Assembly: GCF_009909185.1 (NCBI RefSeq)
Contig: NZ_JAAAMV010000002.1
Location: 529,532-593,531, forward strand
Reading direction: 5' to 3'
Source of the DNA: Paenibacillus glycinis
Lineage (GTDB): Bacteria > Bacillota > Bacilli > Paenibacillales > Paenibacillaceae
Length of the DNA stretch: 64,000 nucleotides
In this document: positions 52,501-62,780 of the stretch, one piece after another
Layout: every line of letters begins with the position of its first letter
Numbering within the stretch: position 1 is the first letter of the stretch
Notes under the pieces: model-generated
Told to the model about the DNA's origin: nothing
Database searches by the model: none
Seen by the model: the letters and a program-made list of their open reading frames with translations, nothing else
Made by a program: the position numbers and the translations under genes

Positions 52501-55500
52501 CGTCCGAGCCGTGGCCGATGATCGTCAATTTTCCCGGATAGGCGAATTCGCCGTTCCCCAAGTCTCGCTTCAGGAAGTGTATGCCGTAGACCGAGCCGTA
52601 CACGAAGTTATTGAAGATCGTCTCGTCTTCCACATCGGAGAACTTGAGCGCGCTTAGGTAGCGTTGCACGAATCCGTACACGTCGCCGGAAGGCACCGTA
52701 TAGCCTTGACCTCCCGGAAGTCTCAGGGCGTAATGCGGATTAAGCTGCATGTTGCGGATGAATCCGCCTTCCGAGCCTCCTCCGACCCAGATGCCGGCTC
52801 TCAAGAGCGTACCGCCCAAATAATCCACATAGTGACCGTCGGTTTTATACGAAGCGAGGTCGATGCCTTTATCTCCGATCGGGATCGTTAAGTTGATGGC
52901 ATACACGCCTGCTCCCTGTCCCTGCACCAAAAACGGCGTTTTTAGCGTTTGATCAGGGTTATCAAGGTTAACGCTGGTTAGATTCGCTTGCGTGATGTTA
53001 AGTCCCCTGATGCCTGCATGTGCCTTAAGCTGAATCAGAGAGGCTCCGTTTTCCCCCTGCTCGCCGCCGGCGTAGGCGGTGAATATCGCCGTGCCGCCGC
53101 CTGCGGTATGATGCTGTACATCCCATGTTCCTCTGAGTTCGACGCCCTCGGGAACGATGATTGGATGATCCAGTCGATATCTTCCCCCCGGCAGATATAC
53201 CGTGCCGTCGCCGTGATTGGCCTTCACATAGTCAAGCGCGTCCTGCAATCGGGCGGAAATGTCCACGGTCGGCGCGTCGGCTGTCAGCGAGCGCGGAAGG
53301 TCGAGTCTCAGCACGGCGTTCGATGCCGGTCTAGGTTGTACGCCGATATTCGTTTTGACGTCCTTCGGAATCGGTTCGAACAGATACCCCGCATCATTCA
53401 CGATCTGGACGGCGGTTTTATTGCTGTCTGCCTTGACGTCAAGTTTAAGCTTATTGATGTGATCGGCAAGGTCAGCGCTCTTGATGTTCAGGTTATAGCC
53501 GGAATTGACCGATTTGAACGTTCCGAAATTCGCGCCGAGCGCTGCATGTTTGTCAGCCTGTTTGAAGTTGCTCTGGCTGATCAATGCATTGCCTCGGTTA
53601 AGGAAGTTCAGCGCGTAATTGCCGGATTCGTCGAACGTGCTGTCCTCGAAGGAGATGACGCCGCCCCTGGCGTTGCTGACGATCGGACCGTTGAATTCAA
53701 CGCCGTTGAATTGAACGGAAGTTTCGAACCGCTCGTTGAAATAAACGGCCGTGTCGCCTCCGAATTCCGAGTTCGAGATCAGCAGACCAAAACCGTTGGC
53801 GTTGTCGATATAAAGGCCCGTTTGACTGTCTTCGACGTTCAATCCGTAGAATTGCGCATTCGGAGATTCGTCGCCGCCCGGTTCTCTTCCGACCCACATC
53901 CCCGTCTTATACCCGGATATGTGCAGCCCCGATACGTATTCCCAGTCTGAACGGTGCATCATGAATCCGATCGCGTTCGCTCTGGTGTACGCTCTCGCGT
54001 CCGCTAGCGACGGTGCGCCGTCAAGTCCGGAATTCGCCCAGTATTTCGGGTCGATGTCAACGTTCTCGATCCGTCCGATGTCCGTGCACGTGTGAACCAC
54101 GATACCCTTGTAGAGCGCCGTTATCTTGCTGTTCAGCACGTAATGCATTTCGCTCGGCAGGGAGATGAAGCCTCCCCAAGCGTTGACGAGCGTAACGTTA
54201 TCAAGCGTTGCGCTGTTGCCGGTTCGCTGGAAGAACGTCCACGGATACGGAATGCCCTTGATGGTCTCCGTTTCCCCCGTCTTCTGGCCGTCTTCGTTCC
54301 TCACTTCGACTTCGGTTTCGGCAGTTAGATCCTGCTCGGGATACCAGACGGAAAGGTTGGTTACGCCCGTGCCCTGCTCCATGTCGACGAAGCGATCGGA
54401 CACGTTGGCTACTTTTTTGCCGCCCGTCTGATTTTCTCGCTCGTCGGAGTCTACGTACGTGTCATAATTGGCGCTGCCCTTGCCGGCATAGACGGCGAGA
54501 ACGGTTCCGTCGATTTTGCCGTCGTAGCCGGCCGCATCCGGATTATCCCATTCGCCGCGGAGCTGTACGCCTGCCCGTAAATTCAACACTTGTTTATATT
54601 CGTAGGTCGTATTGCCGGTCGAGCTCTTGACGCTAACGGTGCCGGTGGTTTCCGTGCGGAACGCATAGGTGCCCGCCGGAATATAGACGACGCCTCCGCC
54701 GTCATTGTACGCCGCGTTAATCGCGGCTTGGAAAGCTTCTCTGTTATCGAATTCATCCAGGCCTTCCGCTTTGGCCGTTTCCTCTGATTTCGCGCCGTAA
54801 GCGAGTACGTTAAAGTCGGAGATCGCCCAATCCTTCGCGTCGTTGACCTGAGCGATTGCCGTTCTCATGTAGCTTTCGTAATCGTATCTGTCCGGAACGG
54901 TCAACGCGAAGGTTTTCGTCTGGGTTACCGGAGCGGTCACCGGACCTCTTTTGACCGTTGCCGTAAGCGTTACAGGACCGCCGTTGTCCGGACGGTCGGT
55001 CGGGATCATCCCTGCAGCGGTAATGAGGGCCGCGTTCGATGTCGTCCATGTAATATCCGTCATATTCTCGCCCATCGACGGCAGGACTAGGTTCGTCGCC
55101 ACATTATCCGTAGAAGCATTGACGCCTTTGATCAAATCCCATGTCAGTTTGGCAATCATGTTGTTTACCGCATCCTCGTCGGTTCCGGCACCTGATCCGC
55201 GAACGACGATCGGAAATGTTTTCACGACCGGCGAAGCCGAAGCTTTGCTTATCGTCGCCGTGAGGGTCACGGCCGCGTTGGCTGCTTGGCGCACGACTGC
55301 GCCGGTGTCGTGATCGATGACCGCGTCATCGGAAGATGTCCACGCGATGCTGGTTCCAAGCGAACCTGCCTTCGCAAGCGTCAGGCCGGTTTCAACCAGA
55401 TCTTGTCTGGTATTCGCTCCCTTGATCGCGTCCCAAGTCAGCCCGTCCGCAGCAAGCTGAACGGCTTCAGCGTCCGTTGGGGGAATTTCAGTGATTCGTA

Positions 55501-58225
55501 TGCTCTTGATGATGGCTCCGGCTGTAGCGAAACGGAAGTGCGCGCCTTGATTTTGCGCGCCGATCGCAAAATTAGCTCCGTTCAGCACGACATGCGAAGT
55601 CACCCAATTGTTCCCGCTCCCAGTCGCCGGGATGCTCGCCGATCGATACGCGTCATACCCGGAGAAGGAGCCGGGATAGATCGTATTGTAGTGCAATGCG
55701 ATACCGCCGGTTGCGCTAGGCCGCCAGTATTCGACCGTTAAGTCAACTTTGTTTACCGGCTTAAGTCGAGGGGCGTTTACGATGACGTACATAAAGTCGC
55801 CGACCTTCACGGCGCCGGTGCCGTTTTGAGTCACTCTTTGCACCGGGCTGCTGTCGCCGATTAGGCTAACGTCGAGACCGTCGCCGATCAGTTTCGAATT
55901 GTCGCCGGATAGCGTAAACGTGGAAGGATCGTTGATATCCATGAACACTTCCGCAAGCTCATTCGATGAACTGGCCACTGTCAAACCGAAAGGGACTTGA
56001 ACGGGCGTTCCGCTGCCTTTGGTTATGGTCGCCGTAAGCGTTACGGCTTTGTCCTCGTCAGCGTCGCGAGTCACGCTGCCCGTCGCAGGATCGATGATGC
56101 CTGTCGGCGCGGCCGACCATACGATAGCCGTATCGTGCGCACCCGTTGCCGGAAGAGTCAATGCCGTCCTAACTTCAGATTGATTCGTATTGGCATTCTT
56201 GATCGTATCCCATGTCAGACCGGCTGCTGCGTCCGCAATGGCTTCGGTGTCGGTGAGATGCTCCACTTTGACTCTCGTATGCGTTCCTGCGAACGGATAT
56301 TGCGTATTTTGAGCCGTGCGCGCGAACGCATAATAGGTGTTGCCTGCGGGTTTTGCAAAAGTCGCGGAATAAGCGCCCGCATCGAGCGTCCCCGTCGTCC
56401 AATCGCTTTCTGCAGGCGTGCCGCCGGTGGCGTTGATCGCGAACTGCACAGCCTGACCGTTCGTCGGCGCTGACGACGATACCGTTATCTTGTCGGTCGT
56501 CTCAACAGCCGCGGGAATCGGTCTTGGCGAATCCGCGGTGCTCTGGAAACGCGGGTTCTTAATATAGATGTCGCCTTGGGGCACGGCCGGCCACTGCATT
56601 TGCAATCTCGCTGCCTGTACCGTGTCCAAGTTTACGGGATTGAATCCATTCGGAGAATTTGCCGCCGATAATTGTGCGGACACGGTCGTCCATCCATGAA
56701 CAGAACCGTTCTTGATTTCATTCACATTCAGGTTAAGGCGCGAATTGGTGTCCACATTGTTGCCGCCAGCCGCCATCGCAATCCAGTTATTCCCGTTTAA
56801 ATTCAGAAGATCCGCGCTCGTGACGTACATATCGAATACAAAATACTGATTCGCGTAGGCTAATAGATTTTGATTGCCGCCGCTAGTGGTGAAGCGGGCG
56901 TCCCACATCCGTTCGGCGCCCGCGCCTATCCGTCCGGCGCCCAGCTTGAATGCCGCGTTTCCGTCCGGCGTCGTTGCGGTCGTCCCCTCATTGGCATTGG
57001 GGAAATACGCGGCGACCTGCGCGTTGTCCTCCGCCTTCACGGCTTTTACCGTCAACGTAAAGGTTTTCGCAGCACTCGCGGTCCCCTTCGTTATGGTCGC
57101 CGCGAGTACCACGGTTTTGTCTACGCCGCTATCAAATAAAGGATCCACGCTTCCGCTGTTGCTGATTGCCGCATTGTCCGAAGACCATGCCACGTCAGTC
57201 GTGCCGATCGAGGTCGGAAGATTAAGCTGCGATTTCACGTCATTTTCCGAAGCGTTGCTCCCTTTGATCGTATCCCACGTCAGGGACGCGGCAGCCCCGT
57301 CTACCAATGTTTGCTCGTCGATGGACGTAACCGTGATTCTTGTAGAGGCGCCGCTGAAATTGTAGCTGCTGTCCGCCTTCGTGCGCGCGAATACATAGTA
57401 GGTGTCTGCTGAAGGCAATTCGGCGAATGGATACGTATACGCATTACCGTCTTGAACTTGAACGCCATCCACCCAACCGGATGCGGGAGCGACCCCGTCC
57501 TCGCTTATTGCGAATTCCACGGCTTGCCCGTTAGCCGGTGCGTTCGCCGTGACTGTTTTTGCAGCTGCGTCAAATACGGGAACCGTCGAAGATGACAAGT
57601 TCGCGCCTAACGCGCTTTTTTGGAGACGCGGGTTTTTGATGAAAACGTCGGTCTTAGGGACGCTCGTCTCCCATTGCAGATGCATGGCCAGTCTGGTGAC
57701 TTGGTCCAGCCAGGCGTCATTGAAATTCCCGGCTGCGGCACTCGACGACGATAACTTCGTATAGACCGTTGCCCATGTGCCCGCGGCAGCATTCGTAACC
57801 CCGCTTAGATCCAGCTGGAGACGAGAATCGACGTTGAACTTGTCGTCGGCGGGATTACTGTTGCTTACGATGACGAGCCAGTTGTTCCCTTGCATTTTTT
57901 TGAAGCTCGCATTGGGAATGTAGATCTCGAAAGCGAAGTAGCCGTCTCGATAGTCGGATAAATCGCCGGAAGACGCCACGCTCGGCGTAAAGAGGTTATC
58001 CCAAGGCCCTCCGTTCTTCGAGGTTCCGGTGTTCAAACTCCACGCCTTCTGTCCGTCCGGCGTATCGGCGAATGTCGCCGTATTGCCATCTGTACCTGCG
58101 TTTACGGTTAAAGGAAATACGTCAGGGGTATCCCCTTCCGCCGCACTGACTATCCTACTCGGAGAAAGCAAAGTAAGCAGCATCGCCGTAATAAGTAATG
58201 ATGCTAGCAACCGTCTTTTTATCAT
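49526..58225 (-). CDS. Giant S-layer-anchored protein with parallel beta-helix (pectate-lyase-like) domains
   Basis: About 2,899 aa. Signal peptide (1-29); carbohydrate-binding-like segments; four atrophied Ig-like repeats near 300-400, 660-760, 925-1020 and 1020-1120, each with LTWDxIKxxN; two GH55/pectate-lyase-superfamily beta-helices near 1140 (NVLAYGAKSEET, DGGGVVYIPAGTYAF) and 1653 (HGDGTVYLPGGRYRL); a CBM9-like domain near 2190 (RFAWDDGNLYAYIVVTDD); an InlB-type repeat near 2430; and three SLH domains (2717-2899). It is probably a wall-bound polysaccharide-degrading enzyme; the substrate is unknown. The ATG at 58225 has GGGAGG ten bases upstream. It converges on the subtilase gene. Confidence 0.92.
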   Translation of the reverse strand: MIKRRLLASLLITAMLLTLLSPSRIVSAAEGDTPDVFPLTVNAGTDGNTATFADTPDGQKAWSLNTGTSKNGGPWDNLFTPSVASSGDLSDYRDGYFAFEIYIPNASFKKMQGNNWLVIVSNSNPADDKFNVDSRLQLDLSGVTNAAAGTWATVYTKLSSSSAAAGNFNDAWLDQVTRLAMHLQWETSVPKTDVFIKNPRLQKSALGANLSSSTVPVFDAAAKTVTANAPANGQAVEFAISEDGVAPASGWVDGVQVQDGNAYTYPFAELPSADTYYVFARTKADSSYNFSGASTRITVTSIDEQTLVDGAAASLTWDTIKGSNASENDVKSQLNLPTSIGTTDVAWSSDNAAISNSGSVDPLFDSGVDKTVVLAATITKGTASAAKTFTLTVKAVKAEDNAQVAAYFPNANEGTTATTPDGNAAFKLGAGRIGAGAERMWDARFTTSGGNQNLLAYANQYFVFDMYVTSADLLNLNGNNWIAMAAGGNNVDTNSRLNLNVNEIKNGSVHGWTTVSAQLSAANSPNGFNPVNLDTVQAARLQMQWPAVPQGDIYIKNPRFQSTADSPRPIPAAVETTDKITVSSSAPTNGQAVQFAINATGGTPAESDWTTGTLDAGAYSATFAKPAGNTYYAFARTAQNTQYPFAGTHTRVKVEHLTDTEAIADAAAGLTWDTIKNANTNQSEVRTALTLPATGAHDTAIVWSAAPTGIIDPATGSVTRDADEDKAVTLTATITKGSGTPVQVPFGLTVASSSNELAEVFMDINDPSTFTLSGDNSKLIGDGLDVSLIGDSSPVQRVTQNGTGAVKVGDFMYVIVNAPRLKPVNKVDLTVEYWRPSATGGIALHYNTIYPGSFSGYDAYRSASIPATGSGNNWVTSHVVLNGANFAIGAQNQGAHFRFATAGAIIKSIRITEIPPTDAEAVQLAADGLTWDAIKGANTRQDLVETGLTLAKAGSLGTSIAWTSSDDAVIDHDTGAVVRQAANAAVTLTATISKASASPVVKTFPIVVRGSGAGTDEDAVNNMIAKLTWDLIKGVNASTDNVATNLVLPSMGENMTDITWTTSNAALITAAGMIPTDRPDNGGPVTLTATVKRGPVTAPVTQTKTFALTVPDRYDYESYMRTAIAQVNDAKDWAISDFNVLAYGAKSEETAKAEGLDEFDNREAFQAAINAAYNDGGGVVYIPAGTYAFRTETTGTVSVKSSTGNTTYEYKQVLNLRAGVQLRGEWDNPDAAGYDGKIDGTVLAVYAGKGSANYDTYVDSDERENQTGGKKVANVSDRFVDMEQGTGVTNLSVWYPEQDLTAETEVEVRNEDGQKTGETETIKGIPYPWTFFQRTGNSATLDNVTLVNAWGGFISLPSEMHYVLNSKITALYKGIVVHTCTDIGRIENVDIDPKYWANSGLDGAPSLADARAYTRANAIGFMMHRSDWEYVSGLHISGYKTGMWVGREPGGDESPNAQFYGLNVEDSQTGLYIDNANGFGLLISNSEFGGDTAVYFNERFETSVQFNGVEFNGPIVSNARGGVISFEDSTFDESGNYALNFLNRGNALISQSNFKQADKHAALGANFGTFKSVNSGYNLNIKSADLADHINKLKLDVKADSNKTAVQIVNDAGYLFEPIPKDVKTNIGVQPRPASNAVLRLDLPRSLTADAPTVDISARLQDALDYVKANHGDGTVYLPGGRYRLDHPIIVPEGVELRGTWDVQHHTAGGGTAIFTAYAGGEQGENGASLIQLKAHAGIRGLNITQANLTSVNLDNPDQTLKTPFLVQGQGAGVYAINLTIPIGDKGIDLASYKTDGHYVDYLGGTLLRAGIWVGGGSEGGFIRNMQLNPHYALRLPGGQGYTVPSGDVYGFVQRYLSALKFSDVEDETIFNNFVYGSVYGIHFLKRDLGNGEFAYPGKLTIIGHGSDGCAYSLYVEDADENTKIIAINSELVNTNIATEPERAYVKMGDVANTAKIDPNAELVLYNSAFWGSPSLAGALINNGIVRFQQANFTQLPGNNPGIDVFGGKAHVYSSYFQPTKNGQNNNVYALLRESGTSIELSNNYYASGLRNSTPAGNPYGIYGSDLLAEPFVFGLALGGAKKQFSFKYNVGGKASAPGMLTLVAPSSYAEGFTPIKFDSLAAGESVTVDVPDYIAGLITFELRLDDGHVYAYTANLDEAYAEKASAAGSENPAKSAATPTFAMDAKGYVTMGSWDGPQDLSAASRFAWDDGNLYAYIVVTDDVHFNSQTGGNIWKEDNLQLGIDLNNPASDSTTRNELGFTLTNDNDVITYAWTRPSGANAPAAPITDIAANITRDEASKTTIYDLKIPFDTLLKDPASKLANGRIGVAVMFNESDGSSQSDGGRTTFEVESGQLKNSTLFTDLVLLGAGEYNERLEASASAAVAKAVASESAADIAVARNFVAIMADGEAKTELLNRIDAIAAVTHTVTFKDWDGTVLKTETVKHGEHATAPTEPTRTGYTFAGWSVDFANVTTDLTVTAKYDAVPVTPSNPGSVWVPPSAKTDVDSNGNVTVSSTPTLNASSNLAYAALSQNEIDHAFGLAAGKATRIKVIVSGIENAEGYALGLPTSWFKGDAGRSIVIETPFGSVVVSSAMLGEAQLQGAGQTITIAVRQADKSGWSQRLIDEVGNHPVLDLSVMIDDKAVAWSNSEAPVTVNVPYTPTASEKQNADQLVVWYVDDQGRVTPVPSGRYDSATGQLAFQTSHFSEYAVVYAAPTFSDLGPAAWAAKEIEALAARGVVEGTSATTFNPKTAISRGEFLAQLIRLLELDAAFTDSFADVPTSSPYYRELGIGRALGIIEGVGGNKFLPDTEISREDMAVILKRALDQKPNELPQASSKSIGEFKDGAKAASYARDGLSYLLHVGLLQGNGDNTLNPKGHLTRAEAATILYRIYTQLS

Positions 58226-58827
58226 CTTTAACTTTCCTCCCATATCGTATTGACTTAGAGAAAGGACAAGTGCATCGGAGTATACGAATTACCATGACAA
58301 CCAATCAGTTCGCGCTCGCTGTCGCATCACCTCGACGAATTCATTTATCCACCCTTGTAAATCCGTATCCAACCACGATCGACAAAATGTTAGCGGTTTC
58401 ATGTTCGAGGAAAAAGAGTCTCCGTAGATCTTCTTCCCTGGAACAACATTCTGTACATCTAGTGGACTGAACTTATTATAAGGATATTGCATTCCAATTC
58501 CTATGAGGCAGTCTTAGCCTTTACAGGCAAATATTGCCTTGATTAAGGACAATCGCAACTGAACGCTTCACCTGATCCAACGCCGACCTGGCCCTCAGCT
58601 CCGGGCTAGGATAACGTTACTATCCTTGATGATGACCTGTTGATTCTATTGCAAACTTCTGCATGTCGAATGCATGAGTATGGTTCGGCTGCGGCAGATG
58701 ATGGAGATGATGATAAAGTTATTCCGCTTCCCGCAGGGGAGAAAAAGGTCATTACCGGACCAATATCGAAATTAAAACCATATCCCCCGTTCATAACGGG
58801 TAATAGAACCGAGAAGGAGGAATTCCA
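58226..58827. other. Non-coding region between the giant SLH gene and the PhnB-like gene
   Basis: No convincing gene. TATACT on the minus strand near 58281-58286 could be the -10 of the giant gene, but no good -35 is present. Short frames on both strands here lack ribosome sites. Confidence 0.5.
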
Positions 58828-59739
58828 ATGACCATCCAGCAAACGATCGTTCCGCACCTATGGTTCGACAAGGAGGCCAAAGCGGCCGCCGAATTCTACG
58901 CGTCCGTATTTCCGAATTCCAACGTGACGAACGTAACGACAATTTACGGCACGCCTTCGGGAGACAGCGATATCGTCACGTTCGAGGTTTGGGGGCAGAA
59001 GTTCGCGGCCATTAGCGCAGGGCCGATATTCAAGCTCAATCCGTCGGTGTCCTTCATCGTGAATTTCGACCCGTCACGGGTGCCTGATGCTGCCGATATG
59101 CTCAATGAAGTGTGGAATAAGCTATCCGATGGCGGAACGGCGCTGATGCCGCTCGATAAGTATCCGTTTAGCGAACGCTACGGCTGGATTCAGGATAAGT
59201 ACGGAGTGTCCTGGCAGCTCATGCTGACGAATCCGAACGGCGAGGAACGGCCACCGATCGTGCCGTCATTCATGTTCGTCGGGGATAATTGCGGCAAAGC
59301 GGAAGAGGCGATCCAATATTATGTCTCCGTATTCGAGGATGCCGAGCAAGGAAATATGATGTACTATCCCCCGGGTAGGGAACCCGACAAAGCGGGAAGC
59401 GTCATGTTCGCCGATTTCCGGCTTAAGGAGCTTTGGCTTGCCGCGATGGACAGCGCGCATGAGCATCGTTTTGCATTCAACGAGGCCGTTTCCTTCATGG
59501 TCTATTGCGATACGCAAGCGGAGATCGACCATTACTGGGAGAAGCTCTCCGCGGTTCCGGAAGCCGAGCAGTGCGGATGGTTGAAGGATAAGTTCGGCTT
59601 GTCGTGGCAAATCGTGCCCAGAGCGATGGATCAGATGATGAAGAGCGGTACGCCCGAACAGCTGGCGCGTGTCACGAAGGCATTCATGAAGATGAAGAAG
59701 TTTGACCTGGCGGCATTGCACGGCGCGTACCAAGGTTAA
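58828..59739 (+). CDS. Two-domain PhnB-like VOC family protein
   Basis: A 303-aa protein made of two consecutive PhnB-like/3-demethylubiquinone-methyltransferase-like VOC domains. Domain 1 spans about 1-140 (PHLWFDKEAKAAAEFYASVFPNS, FEVWGQKFAAISAGP, WIQDKYGVSWQLML) and domain 2 about 147-285 (SFMFVGDNCGKAEEAIQYYVSVFED, WLKDKFGLSWQIVP). Both keep the ending DKFG(L/V)SWQ pattern of the group. Bacillales often carry such proteins with no assigned role. The ATG follows AAGGAGG. A stem follows the gene. Confidence 0.88.
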   Translation: MTIQQTIVPHLWFDKEAKAAAEFYASVFPNSNVTNVTTIYGTPSGDSDIVTFEVWGQKFAAISAGPIFKLNPSVSFIVNFDPSRVPDAADMLNEVWNKLSDGGTALMPLDKYPFSERYGWIQDKYGVSWQLMLTNPNGEERPPIVPSFMFVGDNCGKAEEAIQYYVSVFEDAEQGNMMYYPPGREPDKAGSVMFADFRLKELWLAAMDSAHEHRFAFNEAVSFMVYCDTQAEIDHYWEKLSAVPEAEQCGWLKDKFGLSWQIVPRAMDQMMKSGTPEQLARVTKAFMKMKKFDLAALHGAYQG

Positions 59740-60232
59740 ATCGTATTAAAATCGAACAAAACGAATCATCGCGAACGCCGGGGAAGGTACCCGGCGTCTT
59801 CGCTTGTTAATCCAAGCATGCGTGCGCTCTCCGTTATCCTTAACCTTGGGCTGCCCGATCTGCCTGCGGTGCGGCACGCAATACGCAAAGGAAAGCAGCC
59901 ACCTTGGTCCTGTCAATGTCGCTGACGAATCGCTTGACGTCGATTAAATCCGGATTGTTGGACATCGAACGAGCAATTGCCCTCGATGAAACGCCGTGTT
60001 TCGTATATTTATAAACGACAAACCCCCGCGATGCCGCGGTGTTTTGTCCAATCAGATGCAATATTTAATTCATAGGATAAACTAGGATTTAGTCAATCGA
60101 TATAATACGCTGCTATCGAAAGGCTCACTTCCTCTACTCGCCGAATCCCCATATTCTGGCGAGTATTTTGTGTAGATTCACTTTCTCGACTGGCACATCG
60201 AGCGCATCGCCAAGCTGCCTTACAGTCTAAGT
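59740..60232. other. Region without a firm gene after the PhnB-like gene
   Basis: A hairpin (CGAACGCCGGG / CCCGGCGTCTTCG, about 59771-59806) may end the PhnB-like transcript. A 73-codon minus-strand frame at 59840-60061, starting with TTG, has no clear ribosome site and no recognisable family. I see nothing else. Confidence 0.45.
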
Positions 60233-62780
60233 CTAGACATTCTTGCTTTTCTCGGCTATTAATTTCAATAAAACCGTTACGGTCTCCGCTCTAGTCGCTT
60301 TATCTTGCGGCGCGAACCGGTTATTGCCTTTCCCTTGCATCAGGCCTGCCTGCTGCACATAGAAGACGCTCCCTTTCGCCCAAGCCGCAATATTGTTGTC
60401 GTCCGCAAAGCTGGTTTCAGTATGGCCTGCGATAAACTCGCCCGAGGCTTTCGCAAGGACGACTGCATCTCCGCACGCGTAATCGGATCATTCGGACGGA
60501 AAGTACCGTCTTTGTCACCTGTAATAAACCCTGCCTGTACGGCCTGAGCGACTGCCCCCCTTGCCCATGCAGCGATTTTCGCTTCATCCGTGAACGATAA
60601 AGAAGCTCCGTCGCCCTGGGGCTTCGACGCGCTCGTCAGCATAACCGCGAATTCTGCACGCGTTACCATCGCATCGGGCTTGAACGTACCATCGGCGTAT
60701 CCGTTAATGATTCCGCTCTTGATTTCTTTCTGGATATCTGTCTCAGCCCAGTGTCCGGCAATGTCGCTAAAGCTTACTGTCGGCGCTTGCTCTACTGCAA
60801 ACACCGCAAACTTGGTGAAGTGATCGACATCGACCGATATTGATTTCCGGTCACTTTACCGCCAATTTCCACCCACATCTTTTTTGCTTCATCGTAATAG
60901 AAGACTACGGCTTTCCGATTGTCTCCGATCGATTTTTGATCGAAAACGAAGGTGATTGTAACTGGCACATTGAAGTTTTCCGCCACGTTTTTTAGTAGTT
61001 CATAAACCGGACTCGCCAGCACCTCGTTATGTTTCAATAGGCTGCGCGTATCCTTCACCTTTTCGATGAGTAATTGAAGATCTTTCGCGGATGCATCAGC
61101 CGGAAGGAAGATCTTAATATCGGACCCCAAGCTAACCTCTCCCGCTCGGCCTGCCGGAAGCGTAAGTTGACCGTTATCCGAAATAACCGGAGCATCGTTC
61201 TGCGTCGGCGATCCTCCGCCGGTAGTTGGGGTTGAAGGTACTTGTACCGGAGGTGCGGTCGCGCGCGTTACCGTAATGGTATAGCCTAATTTGGTGATAC
61301 CGTCCCCGGTAAGCCATTTATCGCAATGGTAGCTTTCGCGTCTTCAGCCATAGCGCGAACGGTTACCTGCCCCACCGCATTATCGACTGCAGCGGAATAG
61401 GAGGCGACATTCGGCTCGAATTCCTGCTCAACGGAGATGCCTTGCAGCTTAAGTCGGCTCAACTTGGCATTCGTCCGCGGATTAACCTGCAAGGAATAGA
61501 TATCGGAGACGCTGTCGGAGAACGTATCGTCCCCAGCATAGGCTGCATTCAGGTTATGAACGCCTACGCCAAGCTCCGAAGTTGTATAGGTTGCCTGGCC
61601 CTCGGACAGCTGGACCTGGCCAAGCTGCTCGTTACCATCCAGGAAAATAACGGACCCTGTTGCCGTACCGTGATCCAGGCTGCTTACCTCAGCCGTTAAA
61701 GTAACCGGATCGCCAAGCTGCGTTTCCGATTCATTACCGGTCAGGAGGGTCGAGGAGCTTTTCAAGTCCACGGTCTGCTCGCCATAATAGCTGCTGGCCT
61801 CATAATGGTTATCCCCGTTGTACACGGCCTTGATCATATGGAAGCCGGCCGATAGAGAAGAGACGGACAGCTCAGCCGTGCCGTCCACGACAGGCGCCGA
61901 ACCTATGAGATCATCCCCGTCGATGAAATCCACTGCTCCCGTAAGATCGACCTCCTCGGCCAAAGAAGACACGGTTGCATCAAATCGACAGGCTCTCCCC
62001 TCAACGACGGGTTCTGGCTTGAGCTGAATTCGGTATAAGTCGGAATACGGTTTACGGTATGCGTCACAACGGGCGTCTCGCTGCCGGAGTAGCCATCGTC
62101 GCCCGCGTAGACGGCGTGAATGGCGTGCTCGCCGATCTCCAGATCCGCAGTCGTGAAGGCGGCAGTTGCCGCGGGACGCAGAAATTCTCCCCATCCCATG
62201 GTAATCCTCTGGCTCGCTTGGCCCCAGAAGGTGATGGTCCGCGCGGCGGCATCTATCGTAATCTGCCACAAATACCGAGCTCCCGGCTGCTCCCATTGTT
62301 TAACAATGTTGCCGGAGGCATCGTATGCGACAATGTCCATCGCATTATCGTTATCGCTATAACTGAAAGCTCGATAGGTATATACTGTCCCCATTGCACA
62401 ACCGGACAGGGAGCATATTCGTAGCTGTCGGGTCCAGTCACGCAGTTGTTGGTCGTACCGTCGGGAATCGAAACGCTTGTCGTCGCGATCGTAATCTTCG
62501 GTTCGGGCTTTACCAACGCAGCCGCCGACAGCACTTTTTCTCCGTCCATGAAGGTGACCGTCCCGCTCGGAGGCGTTCCCTCGTTTGCCGCATCGTCAAC
62601 GGCGGCCATATATGTCACCTCATCCCCATAAGTCGACGAAGTGGAGCTTGCCGACAGCTCCGATAGCGTCGTCCCCAGAGCCAAAGCCAGACCGGCCCTT
62701 GCATCAAACAGGGCGGAGGAGACCCCCAAGGCGAGGATAACCATGATCATTACGCTCTTTTTTACCTTTTTGCGAAACAT
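60233..62780 (-). pseudogene. SLH-anchored Ig-like repeat protein, broken by several frameshifts
   Basis: Pieces in alternating frames make one protein: signal peptide from ATG 62780 (FRKKVKKSVMIMVILALG), Ig-like-3 repeats (SGTVTFMDGEKVL, YAGDDGYSGS, VIFLDGNEQLGQVQL), a cadherin-like beta-sandwich unit (LSRLKLQGISVEQEFEPNV), TYTVTR-type end, a Gly/Pro linker, and three SLH domains (SFSDIAGHWAETDIQKEIKSGI, YADGTFKPDAMVTRAEF, QDKATRAETVTVLLKL) ending at 60233. Frame changes lie near 62395, 61985, 61305 (with lost codons), 60835 and 60458. Five breaks make simple sequencing error unlikely, so the gene is probably dead. Confidence 0.85.

Noticed and set aside
59840..60061. 73-codon minus-strand frame
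   Set aside because: TTG start without a good ribosome site, no recognisable family and no codon bias; not listed as a gene.
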